Shown here in pieces: positions 1 to 13,533 of a stretch of 64,000 nucleotides of DNA. The DNA comes from Parus major (Eukaryota; Chordata; Aves; Passeriformes; Paridae). The position numbers and the translations under genes were made by a program. Under the pieces are notes generated by a model that was not told the DNA's origin, did not search any database, and saw only the letters and a program-made list of their open reading frames with translations. Every line of letters begins with the position of its first letter. The first letter of the stretch is position 1. The DNA lies in contig NC_031773.1 of NCBI RefSeq assembly GCF_001522545.3, positions 18,548,302 through 18,612,301 on the forward strand, read 5' to 3'.

Positions 1-270
1 TTCATGTGTGTTCCTTGACATAGTGCAAAATTGCTAGCAGAACCCTTTGATGCTCACTGCTTGGTCAGACAGCAGTTGCTTGCTCCACATGAAGAAGTCA
101 TCTGAGGCTGTAGATCATGGAGGAAGTATCAAGTCTGAGACTCAGATTTATACAGTGGACATCCCTCTGCAAGGCTAAACTGTAGTCCACAGACATATGG
201 AAGACAGAGAGCCTATTGAATTTGCTTGCATCTGCCTGTATTTCTGCTATTGAGTTTATTTTGTGCTGTT

Positions 271-340
271 ATCTATAATTAGATAATTAGATAATTACTA
301 TCTAATTATTGTTATTATTATAATTATTATTAGACTATTA
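271..340. repeat. AT-rich simple sequence with a short perfect hairpin
   Basis: The stretch is almost pure A/T with repeated TAATTAGA-like units. Positions 284-293 (TAATTAGATA) are the exact reverse complement of 299-308, leaving a 5-base spacer. This is typical of a degenerate AT microsatellite and no function is implied. Confidence 0.6.
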
Positions 341-2007
341 TCTAGGCCCACAGTTGTGTTCCAGATTTGTTTTTTAGAAGGACTAAAAACAATGTTGCTT
401 ATGTCTACTTATGACTTCTGGGCTGTGTATGCTGATTTGACCCTGTAAGACAGAAATAATAGCCTATTGTGTCCTGCCAGGACAAAACTTTAAAAAGTAA
501 CACAGAAAACATCCTTGTGTCTCTGGGAAAATGTGTGGTAATGTTCTTCTGTCATAGGATGTCATCTTTGTTCAGATGGTCTGCAATTAGAAAAATAATA
601 TGAGAAAAGGAAGAAATTATGCAAGAGAATGTAATAGAAAAATTCTAAGTATCTAATAAAACTAAGTAGACAATTTTTTAGGCTTGAGTTGAAGGGTTCT
701 AGGTTAGTGAATTCAATTCTGCTTCCACAGAGTTCAAGAGCAAAACTTACATTAATTTTACTGTGGTCTTAATCAGATGTTGCTCTTCTAATGAAACAGT
801 ATTTACTCAGAATTCTTTACTAAGTTATTCTTTCCAGAGATACTGACTCTGATAACAATAGTTCAGCTGGATTCAGGCTTATTACTGATTCTACAGTTTC
901 TGTTGTTTCACCCATACACTGTCACTGATCTTGGAAAAAATCTAACTTTGCTTTGGATACTGCTCCTTATGTGCAATTTAAATAGTAACTATGTAAGTGC
1001 AAACTTTGCTGATGAAATTGAGTAAGGTACCTACTGCACTTTGGTTGTGAATATCACAGTAGCTTCCCACACTTTGCTTTGGGCCCTTATCTGTGTGCTT
1101 ATCTGATACTTGCCATTATTCCTCATTCTGTTAATGATATCCAGTGCAAGCCATGTGAAGATCATGCCACTAAACTGAAAACAACCCCCTTTTCTGGGGT
1201 ATGTATCATCTTACTTAATCAGTATTGGTAAAGCTTTTGGAACAAGGGTGTGTGCACTGAAGACATAAAAATGCAATTGTCTGAAAGCAGTGGTTTTTCA
1301 CAAAACTTTTTTTGCTGAGGATTGGAAGAACCCTCATGATCAGTGGGTAGAGGAGATCAGAGCCTCTAATCTAGTTTATGTGTGTGCAAAGTGTAGTTTA
1401 AAGTCAAGACCAACTGTACAGTCTGTCCGACAAGTCTAGTAAGAATTGGTCAGGCAGGGTGGGTGTCCTGCCCTGGGGGTGTGCAGAAGTCACCCCATCA
1501 TCATGGGAAGCCTGGGAGTCTCCAGACAGCTGTAAGTCTTCTGGGGCCAGAGGCTTCAAGGAAGCACATATGAAAGTAAAGTTCAGTCCTACAACAGAGG
1601 ACAAAGAAGGAGCAGGGTGTTTATTTAAAAGATTGTAATTGACAACCTTAAAAATCATTATGTCTGTAGTATAATATATTGTATACTCTATTTTTCCTGT
1701 GTCTGAAGATAAAGTTAGTCAATTATGTTGTTTTAATGCTATGGGCAAATTCTTTGTTTAGGTAAATGCATGTGCTGTTCATGTCAGTGATTTGTTTGCC
1801 CTTGAATTAGAGTGTTCTGAGCTTTACATCTCTTTTGAGATATTAAATTACAAATTACTGTTTTAGTAGCATAAGAGGCAAGAACTAATTGTTTAGCAGA
1901 TACTATGCTGATATTGTGAAAAAAATCAGAATTCTTCTGAACTTAATGCGTTACAAAAGACTTTAAATTAGATATTGTGCTTTTCTTCTATTCCATGTAT
2001 CATAAAG

Positions 2008-2545
2008 TCGTAAAATGGTTTGGGTTGGAAGGTACTTTAGAGATCATATAGTCCAACTCCCTGCTATGGACATGGATGCCTTTCATTAGATCAAACTGCT
2101 CAAAGCCCTGTCCAGCCTGGCCTTGAACAGTTCATTGAAGAGATGGGACATCCACAACTTCTCTGGACAATCTGTTCCAGTGCCTCACCACCCTCACAGT
2201 AAAGAATTTCTTCCTTGTGTTCAATCTAAAGCTACCCTTGAGATACAGGCCCTGCTAAAAGTGTGTCCCCATCATTCTCAAAAGCCTCCTTAAAGTACTG
2301 AAAGGTCTTCTTGGAATCTTCTCTTTTCCAGGCTGAACAACCCCACTTCTCTCAGCCAGTCATAGAAGTTCTCCTTCTGTCTGATCATTTTCATGATCTC
2401 AGGCAGATCTTTCCTGTGCAAAGGATTCCAGAGCTGGGTGCAGTACTGCATGTGGAGTCCCATGAGAACAGAGTAGAGAGCTCTCGACCTGTTGGCCATG
2501 CTCCACGTTGTGCAGCCCTGGGTGCTTGGTGTCCTTTCAGTCTGA
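2008..2545 (-). mobile_element. CR1 LINE fragment, 3' end, reverse orientation
   Basis: Read on the + strand, this shows the reverse complement of the avian CR1 3' region. It begins with a 'tggtttgggttggaagg' block, then the 'tccagtgcctcaccaccctc' block, 'aagaatttcttccttgtgt', 'ccaggctgaacaaccccac' and a stretch ending near 'gagtagagagctctcgacc'. These blocks occur in consensus order, so this is one 5'-truncated copy. Overlapping open frames on both strands here are remnants or accidents of the repeat and not host genes. The boundaries are approximate. Confidence 0.9.
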
Positions 2546-5500
2546 CTCAAGGTGAAAAGAGGGGCTGTCATTCTCAGTGTTCTTTTGCTCTAAAAATGAA
2601 TCTGTAATGTAGCTAAAATATATTGGGAGATAAGGTTTTGTTTCCATACTTCACTAATAGATGGCCTTGTATTTGGGGTGAAATTGAGCTCTCTGCAGGA
2701 GAATGGCAAAGGGCAGACACACTACTAGGATGCACTCCTGAAAGTTAAAGTCAGGCTGCAAAGGAGGCAGTAAGAGCATTGATTTCAATGGGCACAAAAG
2801 TTCACTCTGATGGCTGAAGTAAGATACGATTCTTGCACTGGCCCCCACTTCCTGAAATTTTTTTCACAGGAGGAAAGAAAGTCACATAGCTAACCTCCTA
2901 CAGTGTCATTTCTGAGTCTCCTAATTCTCCTTTGTTTTTCAAGCAAACCAGTGTGATTCCAGAAAGGACACCCCTAGAAAGTTAATTAAAATAAATCCAT
3001 GAGCCCTATTTCTACTGAGCATAAGATTATCATAAAGTCATTTAGGAGCAATATTCAGCTACCCAACACAAAGAAAGCCCACATGAGCACTCACAAAAGA
3101 ATGAAAATTATTGCCCTTTCCAAACTCACCCATGAATGGACTTTGTATAAAACTGGCATATACTCTATTTAGAGGCCAATGTATGATGACCTTGAGAATA
3201 ATAAAGAAAGTTTTTGAGGCACTTTTCTCTCACTTAGTGGATGTAATCAGTATTTAACTATGAGTTCCCTGGAGTTACAGGGCTCTCAGAAGGCAGCATA
3301 GGCTAAAGGAAACCTCCCCAACAGAAGTGTCCTTGTCGAGGTAACAGTGGGTGGTGCCAAGGGAACTTTGGTTTGCTCTGTTTCCGTTTGAAAAACAAAA
3401 GAGCTTAAAAGACATCTGCTTTAAAGGTAACAACTATTTTTTAAATTTAAATATGAGAGCAAATGTGTTTGAAATACAGTAAGAAAAGTGACGTAACCCC
3501 CATCACACCCTATACAGTCTTAGGCATCTTCTGGAGCACTCATGCTGATGTGTATGCAGTGCTTTACAGAGGTTCATGCTTGTGTTTGACTCTCTGGAGG
3601 TTTGATTTCTCATACCTAGCTTTTTATTTCCTAGCAGTTAGTTATTCCTGTGCAAATCAGAAGTAAAATACAATCGATATGAACAGAGAGTTCAGATTTT
3701 ATAGCACTGTGCTGTCCCAGGGCATGAAGATGTGACTATACCAGGTACTGCCTGGTGGTAAAGCAGATTTTATGCCTGTTAGTATAGGTTGTCACTTTTG
3801 TCTTCCCATTTTAGCTGCATTGAGGCCTTCTGGATTGTTCCCTTTCCTATGATAAAGGTTTTGGGATTCTTTATCATTGGAAGTGTTTCTTTGTTAACCT
3901 AAGTCAACCCTTTAATGAAAGAAATGGTAAAACATCGAACTTGATTAAACTTTAGAAGATAAAAGATTTAAGGTACCTGTGCTGGGTTGAGAATCAACCC
4001 CATCAATAATGTCTGTGGGAAGTTTTGTCTGTAAGGGTCCAGAGAGTGGTGGGTTCCAAAGGAATATGTTGATGTTATATATTGTTATCTTCAAAATATT
4101 GAAATATTTTGGTTTCCGAACTGATGTTGTCAAGGTATTGCTAACTCATATCCCTCTTGTGCAGTGCTCATGCTTTCAATTCACAGTGAATTATTCTTTC
4201 CCTATTGCAGTCATTTTTGCTTTTCCCACCCAAGCTGTTAACTGCCGGTACTTTATTAAAATAAAGCAAAGCATTCATCCAGTTGATTTTTATACTTTAG
4301 TCAAAAGCCAAGCTTTGACAATGGTTTTCATGGTAGGTTTTTAAAACGGTGCCTATAAAATACAGAAGAGGTTGCTCTAAAATGCTGTATTTCTATGTCT
4401 CTAAGCAGTTGTATAGTTCAGCCTTCTACTATCCTTCTGCTAGAAAATTTTCATAAGAAAGCAATGGAAGGAAACAGTGTTTAATGACTGAAGTGTCAGT
4501 TCAAGGTTTTATGTTTTATTTTCTGATTTGTAATCATTTGCATAAGCAATGCTTACAATACTGTGTAATACAGTGTATGTGTGAGTTCAATGTCTTTTTC
4601 ACTTTTCTCCCTACAGTATGTTCAAAACAGTATATGTCAGATTTCTATATTATGAGATGGAGTTCTATTTTGTATTTCTTGTCAACTTTTCTAATTTGTA
4701 TTCCTGTTTTGAATTGTGTCAGGATAATTACATATGCTTACTTAGGTGACTTACCTAATAGATAGCTTTTGATCCTCCTTTCCATTTTTGCTCTCCCACT
4801 GCACTTAAAGAAAGTGAAAATGGCATTTTCCTAACTGACTTTGTTAGTGCCAAGAGTACAGAGCCAGATTATTTAGTGTATGACAAACTGATGACACCAG
4901 CGCAGAAATTGTTTCTGAGGTGATATTAGCAGAGAAGAGAGAATTTGAGGAGTGTCACAGTACCACTTTAGTGCTTTCTTAGCACATATTTTCAAAAAGA
5001 GCTAAAATGATACAAGCACCCACAGGCTGGCTGCAGTTTGGCTGCTGGCTGTTCACATAGCTGATGGAATTTTTCCCAAAGGATAAGGGCCCTTTACACA
5101 CATACAAACTCGCAGTGTGCACAAGATACACTAGCTAGGACTCTGAGTTTTGAGCATTTAAAGATTTGCAGTTTCACAGCTGAATTGTGAATAGAAAGGT
5201 ACTCTTGAGGAAATGGAAGCTATACATTACTCCACTGCAGTTCCTAGTGAGTGCAGATATTTTTCCTGTCAAATTTCATTTTTCAGACTTCATCAACACA
5301 TATACATCATCATTTTTTATGTCTTTAATGACCTGCTTGCATTATTAACCCCTTCAGTTTTTCAAGTGTTATATGTGGGAAGAGGTTCAAAGTATGGATA
5401 AATTTTAGCCCTGCTGCATGCTTTCAGATAACCAACAGATTTGAACAGATGGTCAAAAATATTTTTGTTTGAGAGCTACTTAATTTATTTACCTTTGTCA

Positions 5501-8500
5501 AAAGGAAACCTTGTGGATAAATAAAGAGTAATAGAGACTGTTTTTTAAAGCTACCCTGAAATATTTGAGGCTCTTTGTTGTCTCTAAACTAGATAGAAAT
5601 CATGCATTCATGATGTAGAGGAAATTTCAGCTTGTGTGTTTTCTTACAGCTATAAAAGTCTTCAGGAAGAATCTGCATCATCACTGAGTTCCTTGGGTTC
5701 TCTCAGAATTAAAAATAGCTGCAGTGGACACCCTCAGTACGTGTATATGTCTAATTACAAAAGCTGAATAATTTCACAGTAGACTGGCATTATTCTTGTA
5801 GATTCCTTTTCACATGATACAGGATTTCTTCTGAGAAAATCATTGAAATCAGGGCACATATTTACATCTTTGGGGATTTTGTCCCAGGCATGTATTAAAT
5901 GCTTGCATTTGAATGGGGAAGTGCAGCTGTTCACTATGATAGCAAGCTTTGGGGATTTGTTTGCTTTTCTTTAGTGGCACCAATCCTGTCATGCAGACTC
6001 AAAGTTCATGGAGCAGTGCTGCAGCCAGGTGCTGAGATGTGTGGTGTGGTTTTTGCAGCTCAGAGCTCAGTGACTATTTCTGAAGCATTTTATTTTTATG
6101 ATGAAATAATTATTTCACATTTTGAGGTTGGGTACCTTCTCTTCTGTGAGATCCTTGTTTTCTTCAGGAGGTCAGGAGACCTCTACACTGGAACTGACAG
6201 AGCCCTTGGGAGCCTCAGGTGGCGGATTCTTCTGTCTCTTCTGTGATGATTCAAAATAATTATGATGCTTCACAAAACCCAATTTTTCTATACATGGAGG
6301 AACCAGGTTTCCAAAAGCAGTAGACCACTCATCTCTGCTCTCTAAATACTATGTTATTAAAATAATATTATTACCTAATGAGCTAACTGTTGGTTATTTT
6401 CTTCTTCTTCAATATGAACTTTGCCGGGTGCTGTGTTTATGCCAAGAGGTACTTAATACAAGCCATCTTTTTAATTTCTATTCATTAAGAAATAATAATG
6501 CAATAGAATGAACCTGCTGTTTCCTGTTGCTTCCTGTGGTTGTATTTTGTACTTGACCCTTGATTTAAGAAGCCACCATTGTTCATTTATCATGGGTTTC
6601 ACTGGATTTTCATGATTCATTTCATTTCAGCATTTATTCTTGCAGTTTCCTTCAGGTATTATTGCAGTCCACACTATCATACTGTCTGAGTCCATGTAGT
6701 TGCTTTGGGGTTCCATCTCTAGTGGGCAGTTTCTGACCTCTGCAAAACGTTAAAATATTCTTTTCACACCTCACTACTTCTGTGCAGATCTGTACATCAC
6801 TGAACTTCCACTCACCTCCTCATGTAAGCACTAAATTTAGAAATAAATGTTATTCAGATTTCTTTTGTAGGACTGACTGCATGGCTGAATTTCATTAATT
6901 AAATTTAGATTAATACATTCCTTTAAATTCAGATCTAACCCTCCCTTAAATCTTGGCATCAATAGTCCAGTCACTATAAATAAGCTCTCTTTTCAGTGAC
7001 TTTACCACCTTGCTGCATGGCCATCACATGGTAGATGGCAGCTTATTATTGAGGACATATTCCTCTATAGGAGCAGCCTAAGGGATTCATTTAAGTGTTT
7101 CTGCACCCTCCTCATCACAGTTGCTGTTTCCAACATACCAGGTGAGCAGGAGTAGGTGTCTTTTCCTCCTGACTAACCTGGGCATGCATACAAAGCCTGA
7201 GATTACCAGTAAGGGTGAGGACACCAGCTACTTTTAGAAGAGCCAGTGTCTATTACATACAGGGAATATGGTTCTGTAAATTTATATATGCTCTAGAGAA
7301 GTGCATTGTTAATTCATTACTTCTATGGATCCAAAATATATGTAGTTCAAGCAGAAGTACTGCAAGGCAAAAAGACCCAAATTGGAAATACAGGGAGACC
7401 TGCTGCTTCCCTTGCAACTGTAGTTACCCTTGTGGGTGACCTGTCAATCTTTGAAATTGCTTATCTACATCTCACTCATTATGGCTAATCCTTACAGAGT
7501 ATGTGCCAGTAAAACCTAATAGCAGCAGTGGTTTCCTATCTCATTTTTTTAGGGACTTTCTTTTCAAGATTTTTTTCTTAAACAGGACAAGTGGTTTCAG
7601 AGATTGGGCAAAAAAGGCTTACCTTACCTTGCTGATCATGGAGAAATTTGTAACTTAGGAAGACTTCATGGGTATGGAATCTGTATTCAGATTGGAAAGA
7701 ATATCCCCTAAGAAAGGTAAAGGTATTGGCTTTTTATTTCAGTAAAACTAGTAACTCTTAATAATTGACTTGCCAAGTTAAGGCTTATTTTGATGGATGT
7801 TTTCTCTTTCATATGAGTACTCAGTGAGTGATATAGGACTGCATGACACACAAAATTAATTTCAGGGATCTGTCCTTACACTGTACTAATTTCTAACCTT
7901 TAAATATCTTTTAAATAAAGTTGAAATAAATTAGTTAAATTAAGTGAATTTATCCTTTTGCTGACAGTTAATTTGGGTATTAGCTAGCATTTGGTACAGT
8001 GGTTCAGAGCAGAGTTACATATTCCTTGTGGACTGTGTGACTGGGATGGAAGATACATATACTGTTTAGATAATATTTGACTTTCTTAGAGTACATTTTC
8101 AACCTTGGTAACATAAGTGTTCTTTATTCATTTTTTCCAGAGAGAAGAGGATCCAGGACATTTCTTCTTTTGCATTTCAAAATTGCTGAAAAAGTACTAA
8201 ATAAATAATTTCTGTTTCTAAAAATAAATAGTTTGCTACCTGCTTTCTTGTGCAATCCTTTTAGTACCCAAGATGAGTGAGGCAGTTTCTAATGTATTTT
8301 GTCTGTTAGAAATGTGTGTACCAGGAAGTGATGGGCACAGAGATTCTACCTAAATCTTATATTTCTCCTTGGAGACAAATGGAGAGGACTGCACAAGGAG
8401 TGCTTCAGAGATCTTGACTGGATTGGCAATTTATCTTCACAGGCAGATTGGGCACAGGTATGAGGATGATTTAGCAGCTCTCTTCAAGAGGGCAGGATGC

Positions 8501-11500
8501 CATTTGCTAGGAAGCACTAGGCTAGGGTGAGTCTGTAGTGTATTTAACTCAGTAAGTACAGTTATCAGTGTACTTACCTGATACTTAGCTTGGGTCTCCA
8601 GCAAGAGTGTTTAGGCACTTGTCCAGAGGATGGGAGATCCAGGCTATTCAGCAGCACCTAATCACCAGTTCTGCTGCCTATACCCTGTGCAGTCACACTG
8701 AATGTTTACTAGATCCTTGAAGAAATCTTCACACAAGAGCCATACTTACCTTTGCCTTGGTGTAGCAAGCCCAAGAATTTCCATCTTTTTTTAGGTTTTT
8801 GTATTCTATTTTCTCAAAACCGTTTTGTTTTTTCTGTCTGCTGTTGGAAAATTTTACTGTTTCTTCTGCTTTATTCAATTACTGCACTGGAATGCTGAAT
8901 AATGCATTTCAGTGGGAAGATTAATGAGGTGTGATTTCTTTTTCTAGAATAAATTCTAAAAGCTGGAGGTCACAGGAGGCATATACCATTTGATATCATG
9001 GTTTATATTTTGGCAAAAATACTTTATTCTGCTGGGAATGCAGTAGGTATGAAAATTCATTTGGCCTGTTACGTAGGAGCATATACTGTTTATTATTAAT
9101 ATTTTCTTTTTTTGTAATGCCTACCAAAGCACTCTAAATGTGTTGTCCACATTCAGTTAAATAACTTCTGCTTGTAATAGTATTTTAGAAGTTTTAAAAC
9201 TACAGCATCAGTTCTTCAAAGAGAAATGCACGGGCCAGATTTTATACACTGTGAGTAATAACATCACCTTAAGGGAAATGTCCTATTGCTTAAGCATGCA
9301 GTTGCTTAAGTCTTTTCAGGAGCAAGCCTGACTTTTTACAGCACTGAATGTTAAGAGATTGTCACTGTTACCTCTATTTTTAAGTGGTGAGTGTGTTAGA
9401 TGCAATTCACTCGCTTTCCCAAGAAGACTTGTAAAGTCTTAACTCTTAATAGACAGTGGGGAGTGATGTGTATGTACAATTTCACCATATCTTCTTGACA
9501 GTGTCATTTTAGTGTGCCATAAACCACGTTTCTTGCAAAGTGTTTCTTGTTCTAGATGGGCAAATGCACACATGTATGCACACACACTCACCCCCTCAAC
9601 ACGACTTCCCTGAGCTGTGCTGCTGGCATCTCTTCCTTTGACTGAGATGAAATACTGAGGCCTGAGCTCTAGCCACCTGTATGTCTGGGATAGCCTTCTG
9701 GCTGTATTTTACTGGATGTGTTCTTAATGCTACTGGCCATTGCATTCATTTTTTTAAATGGCCATTTCTCAAAAATTAAAAAAATTGCTGCTGCATGAAT
9801 CAGCCATTCTTGCTGGACATGACTGACCTAAAGAAGATGAAAATGCATTTTGAGGACAATCAATTGAGGAGATTGTCCCTGCCTGAGCAGGATGCACAGG
9901 CAGGTTGAATAGCCTCTAGTTTTGGAGGTTTTGAGACTGACAAAACCCTAATCAAGCTGGTCTGAAATCAGCTGCTTTGAGTGGGATGTGGGACTCAGCA
10001 TTTCTGCAATTCTGCATTGGAGTATAATTTCAGGAAATGGTCTAGGAACAGGAATCATCAGATTTTTCCACTGGTAACTCCATTTCCACATCTGAGATTC
10101 ATTTCTGTAGGGGGAAGTTTTTTAAGGGTTCCAGCCCCAAACCTCGGTATTCCCACCCCTTTCCTGAGGAATCCAGAACCTTTATATTGTATTATAACTC
10201 CAGTTTCAAATTTAGCAGGAGATTTATTTTACTAACATATTTTCATGCCTAGTACTTGCAGCCTGGAAAATGGTGTTTAATTCAGGGCCTCTCAAAGAGG
10301 ACAGTTGAATGTGTACTGAAGTATACTGAGGTTGGGGAACCACTGGGAGGAGGTGGCTGACCTTGGATTGGGAACAGTAGGAGTGGGAGCGTGTGCCTGC
10401 AGGAAGCCCACAAGCATTTCTCCAAGCCTTTTCTAAAAGCAGCAGACTTGGCAGCTCCTAGCTTCAATATTTTGACTTCACTTCTTTCCATACTGTCTGT
10501 TTGAATCTTTTCTAAATAATTTTTTTGAGCACAGCCCCTTCCCTTTATTCTTCTCCCTACCTTGAGTGTCTTCTGCAGCCATGCCCTTTTATTCCCCTGG
10601 GGTATGACTTCTGCACCAGAGTATCTCCTACAAGTCACTTCTCTCCACTTAAGTAATACTTAAAATGATGGGATGGGGTGAGATGTTGCACAGTGGAGCA
10701 TGTGAAAAAACTTAGCTGCCAAGGGATTTTTATTTTTCAGGTGGCATAACACAGTCAGTTATATTACACAACAAAGTAATTCTGTGTTGTTTATTTCATC
10801 TTGATTGCACGTCTGAAAAATGCAGTGAGATCTCTCTCATACCTTATCCTAGAGGATAGTTCTGCAGATTTCTAAAAGCTACTTAGGTGCATAGTGAGCA
10901 GGATAAAATGTATAAATAAAATAAAATGTATTTATTGAAAACATCTGACATACTGAAAAAAAGGGAAACAAAGCTTCTTAGCATGCATGTTTAGGCTTAA
11001 GTTGGTATAGAAAACCATCATATATTACCATCAAAGAGGTTGGTTTTTTTCAATGTAGTAATTATTAGGAATATATCTTTCAAGGAGCAGAGACAGATTA
11101 TTTTTATGGACTCTAGACTAGACAGCATGAGAGGATGACAAATCCATTCAGCCATAACAATGCTCCCAAACCTGTTAAAAAATTTTCTTTATAGCACTTT
11201 ACTTCATTGCCATACGCAATTAAACTGTGACATCTCAGGAAAAAGCTGTATTTCATGGTGGCTGGAATGAAAAAGGACCTTCATACAGAAGAATTATGCT
11301 TAAGAATTTCCAGGGTGAAAGAAGAGTGTCAGTAGAAACTTTGTATATTTATGAATATAAAGTTAAAAGCAAATACATTTTTTTATATGGCACAATCCAA
11401 CATCGGAGCTTTGATTTTTAACATCATTGCAACCTTTTTTTCGTGCTACTTACCTCTCAGGAGAGCATTAAAAAACAGGAAAAAAAAATCTGCTGTCTTC

Positions 11501-12316
11501 TTGAAACTGCATTAAGCAGGGGTCTCACAGCTGAGTGAGTTATATGTGTGAGAACTTGTTCCTCTGCTGTCCTCATCACATCTGCATGTTAAGATCCAGC
11601 TATATGTCATTGCCAACTTTAATGACAGGATTAGTATTGAATTCTGCTTATGAGAAACATAGCATTCTGCTTTGCCTTTTTTTTACTCCATGGGAACATT
11701 TTTACACAGGAATCTGTTTGGTCTCCTGGGGAATTCTACAATAAGTCTTTGATTGGAGGAGATTAAATTTTTTGTATGCATCCCTTCATGGGTAGGGTTG
11801 GGAGGCCATGTAATTACGAAACCAAGGGAGTCAAGCAGCATTTTCCTTGTTACATATGTCTGTAAGTACACAAAAATAGTCTAAATGGAAGTGCTTTAAG
11901 CTATCCTCTGAGACTGAAGTTAGATAATTATAAAATAGTCTTCAAAAGCGATATTAAAGAATTTGCAGGGCATACTCACTTTACATGCTGCTTTGAGTAG
12001 CAGCATTTATTCTGTAAACTCTGTTTAAGTTGGTAGTATTAATTCTCTCTAGGTCACAGAAGAGATTTATACCTCCACACCAAAAAACTGACTTTTGATT
12101 TGCTCACATGTGAAAAGTAACTGGTCAAGTAAGGAGTCATTTGTTAAGCCAGATAGATTAGTGGGAGTTGCTTGTCTGTTAATTTTTAATATTCTATTTA
12201 TTGTTATCAATATGATTTTATTTTTTTTCATTTTTATTATAAAGAGAACAGTGCAACCACACTCTTCCAGGGAGCTGGTATTGATCTGAATTGTAGACTA
12301 CATTCAGAGCCAGAGT

Positions 12317-12342
12317 GTTCTTGATGTTCTTGATGTTCTTGA
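12317..12342. repeat. 9-bp tandem repeat, about 2.9 copies
   Basis: GTTCTTGAT is repeated head to tail (12317-12325, 12326-12334, then a partial copy). It is a minor minisatellite inside PANX2 intron 1. Confidence 0.8.
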
Positions 12343-13533
12343 GTGATTCTCAAGTCAAGAGAGCATGCCTCCTCCTATGGGTCTCATTCTGGGAAGTTTT
12401 TTAAAGGTGTACCAAAACACTGTAAAATACATTCTCTTTGTTCTACCTGTCAAAATAGGAAAACATGGTCTTTCTCTTTAAATAGGGTGTCTTCATAATG
12501 GTCATTTGCTCTTTGGGAAACTAATGCTGCTTTTGCTTTCATAAGTTTTTCTCTCTTTCTTTCATGTATTGCTAGAAAAAAAATTGATCATGTTAGAACA
12601 TAATTTATCTACTGGGTCAAGACCTCTATCTCAACATCCTGATGATGATGGTAAAATACGAATGTTTAGAAGGGGTGTTAAAATAGACAAGTATATGGTG
12701 TAATTTCCTTTGACAAACCCTTCTATCCTCCAGCAGAACATAAATGAAACATTTCCTGAGAGAAAAATTGCATCACTGTGAATTTAATAATCCTTGCTAT
12801 GCTTTTCCTCCTATTACTTTGTCTGATATCTTTATTGGTCCATAGTATTTGTTTCTTCCGTAATACTGTCTGATGGCAAGTTGCATTTAACTACACATTG
12901 TGTAAGAAAAACCCGAAGTTTCAAATGTAGAATTAAATTTTCATACTGATAGTTAGCACACCAGATTCTGTCCTGGTCAGTGACACTTTTATACAAGAAT
13001 ATTAGCTGAGAGGGATACAGTTGACTAAATCCTTCTATGTCTTTCATTTTTCTCTACCATATCAAATGAGTTAACTTTGGTAATAATTATTAAAATATTG
13101 CTTTAAGCTACATCTAACTTTTTTTCTATTTAGAAGAATGTTTAGCTGGGATGAATCTTAGGATTTAATCTAATTTTCAGCATTTGCATGGAACATCCTC
13201 AGCTACTAGCTTTGTAGTGAATATCAGGTCTTTTACCTATATAGAGTTCACATCACAGTTGCTTAGGATATTGTTTTCAGAGAGGTCATTAAACCAAAAA
13301 TGTGTATCTCTTGCTGACATTTCTAACTCAGGCTTATTCTAAAACTTTCAGGTAAATAATTTTGCCATAGAGTTTGTGAGGATGTGCAGCCTGAGCTGGC
13401 TAATAGATGTGGAGGGCTTAAGGGTCATGTAAAGATACAGTAAAATAAAATTTATGTAATTTGAAATGTTTATTTTCCAGAGCTCCTTTTGTAGGTTAAA
13501 TGCACAGCAGTGACTTTTCTCTCTGTTATACAG

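Larger units (their letters stand above)
1..13533 (+). other. PANX2: PANX2 intron 1 (3' part, window starts inside it)
   Basis: This AT-rich stretch lies upstream of the second coding exon of PANX2. In vertebrates the first PANX2 exon encodes the N-terminus and first membrane helix, about 75 residues ending just before the Glu-Glu-Pro-Ile-Tyr-Cys motif. I found no frame encoding that on the + strand here, so the exon must lie left of the window and intron 1 exceeds 13.5 kb. The interval holds one CR1 fragment (2008-2545), an AT-rich hairpin near 284-308 and a short 9-bp tandem repeat at 12317. The acceptor is a pyrimidine-rich run ending in CAG at 13531-13533. I see no other gene in it. Confidence 0.75.

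Noticed and set aside
2290..2607. Open frames of 93-98 codons on both strands
   Set aside because: Both lie inside a CR1 LINE fragment and are repeat sequence, not host genes.
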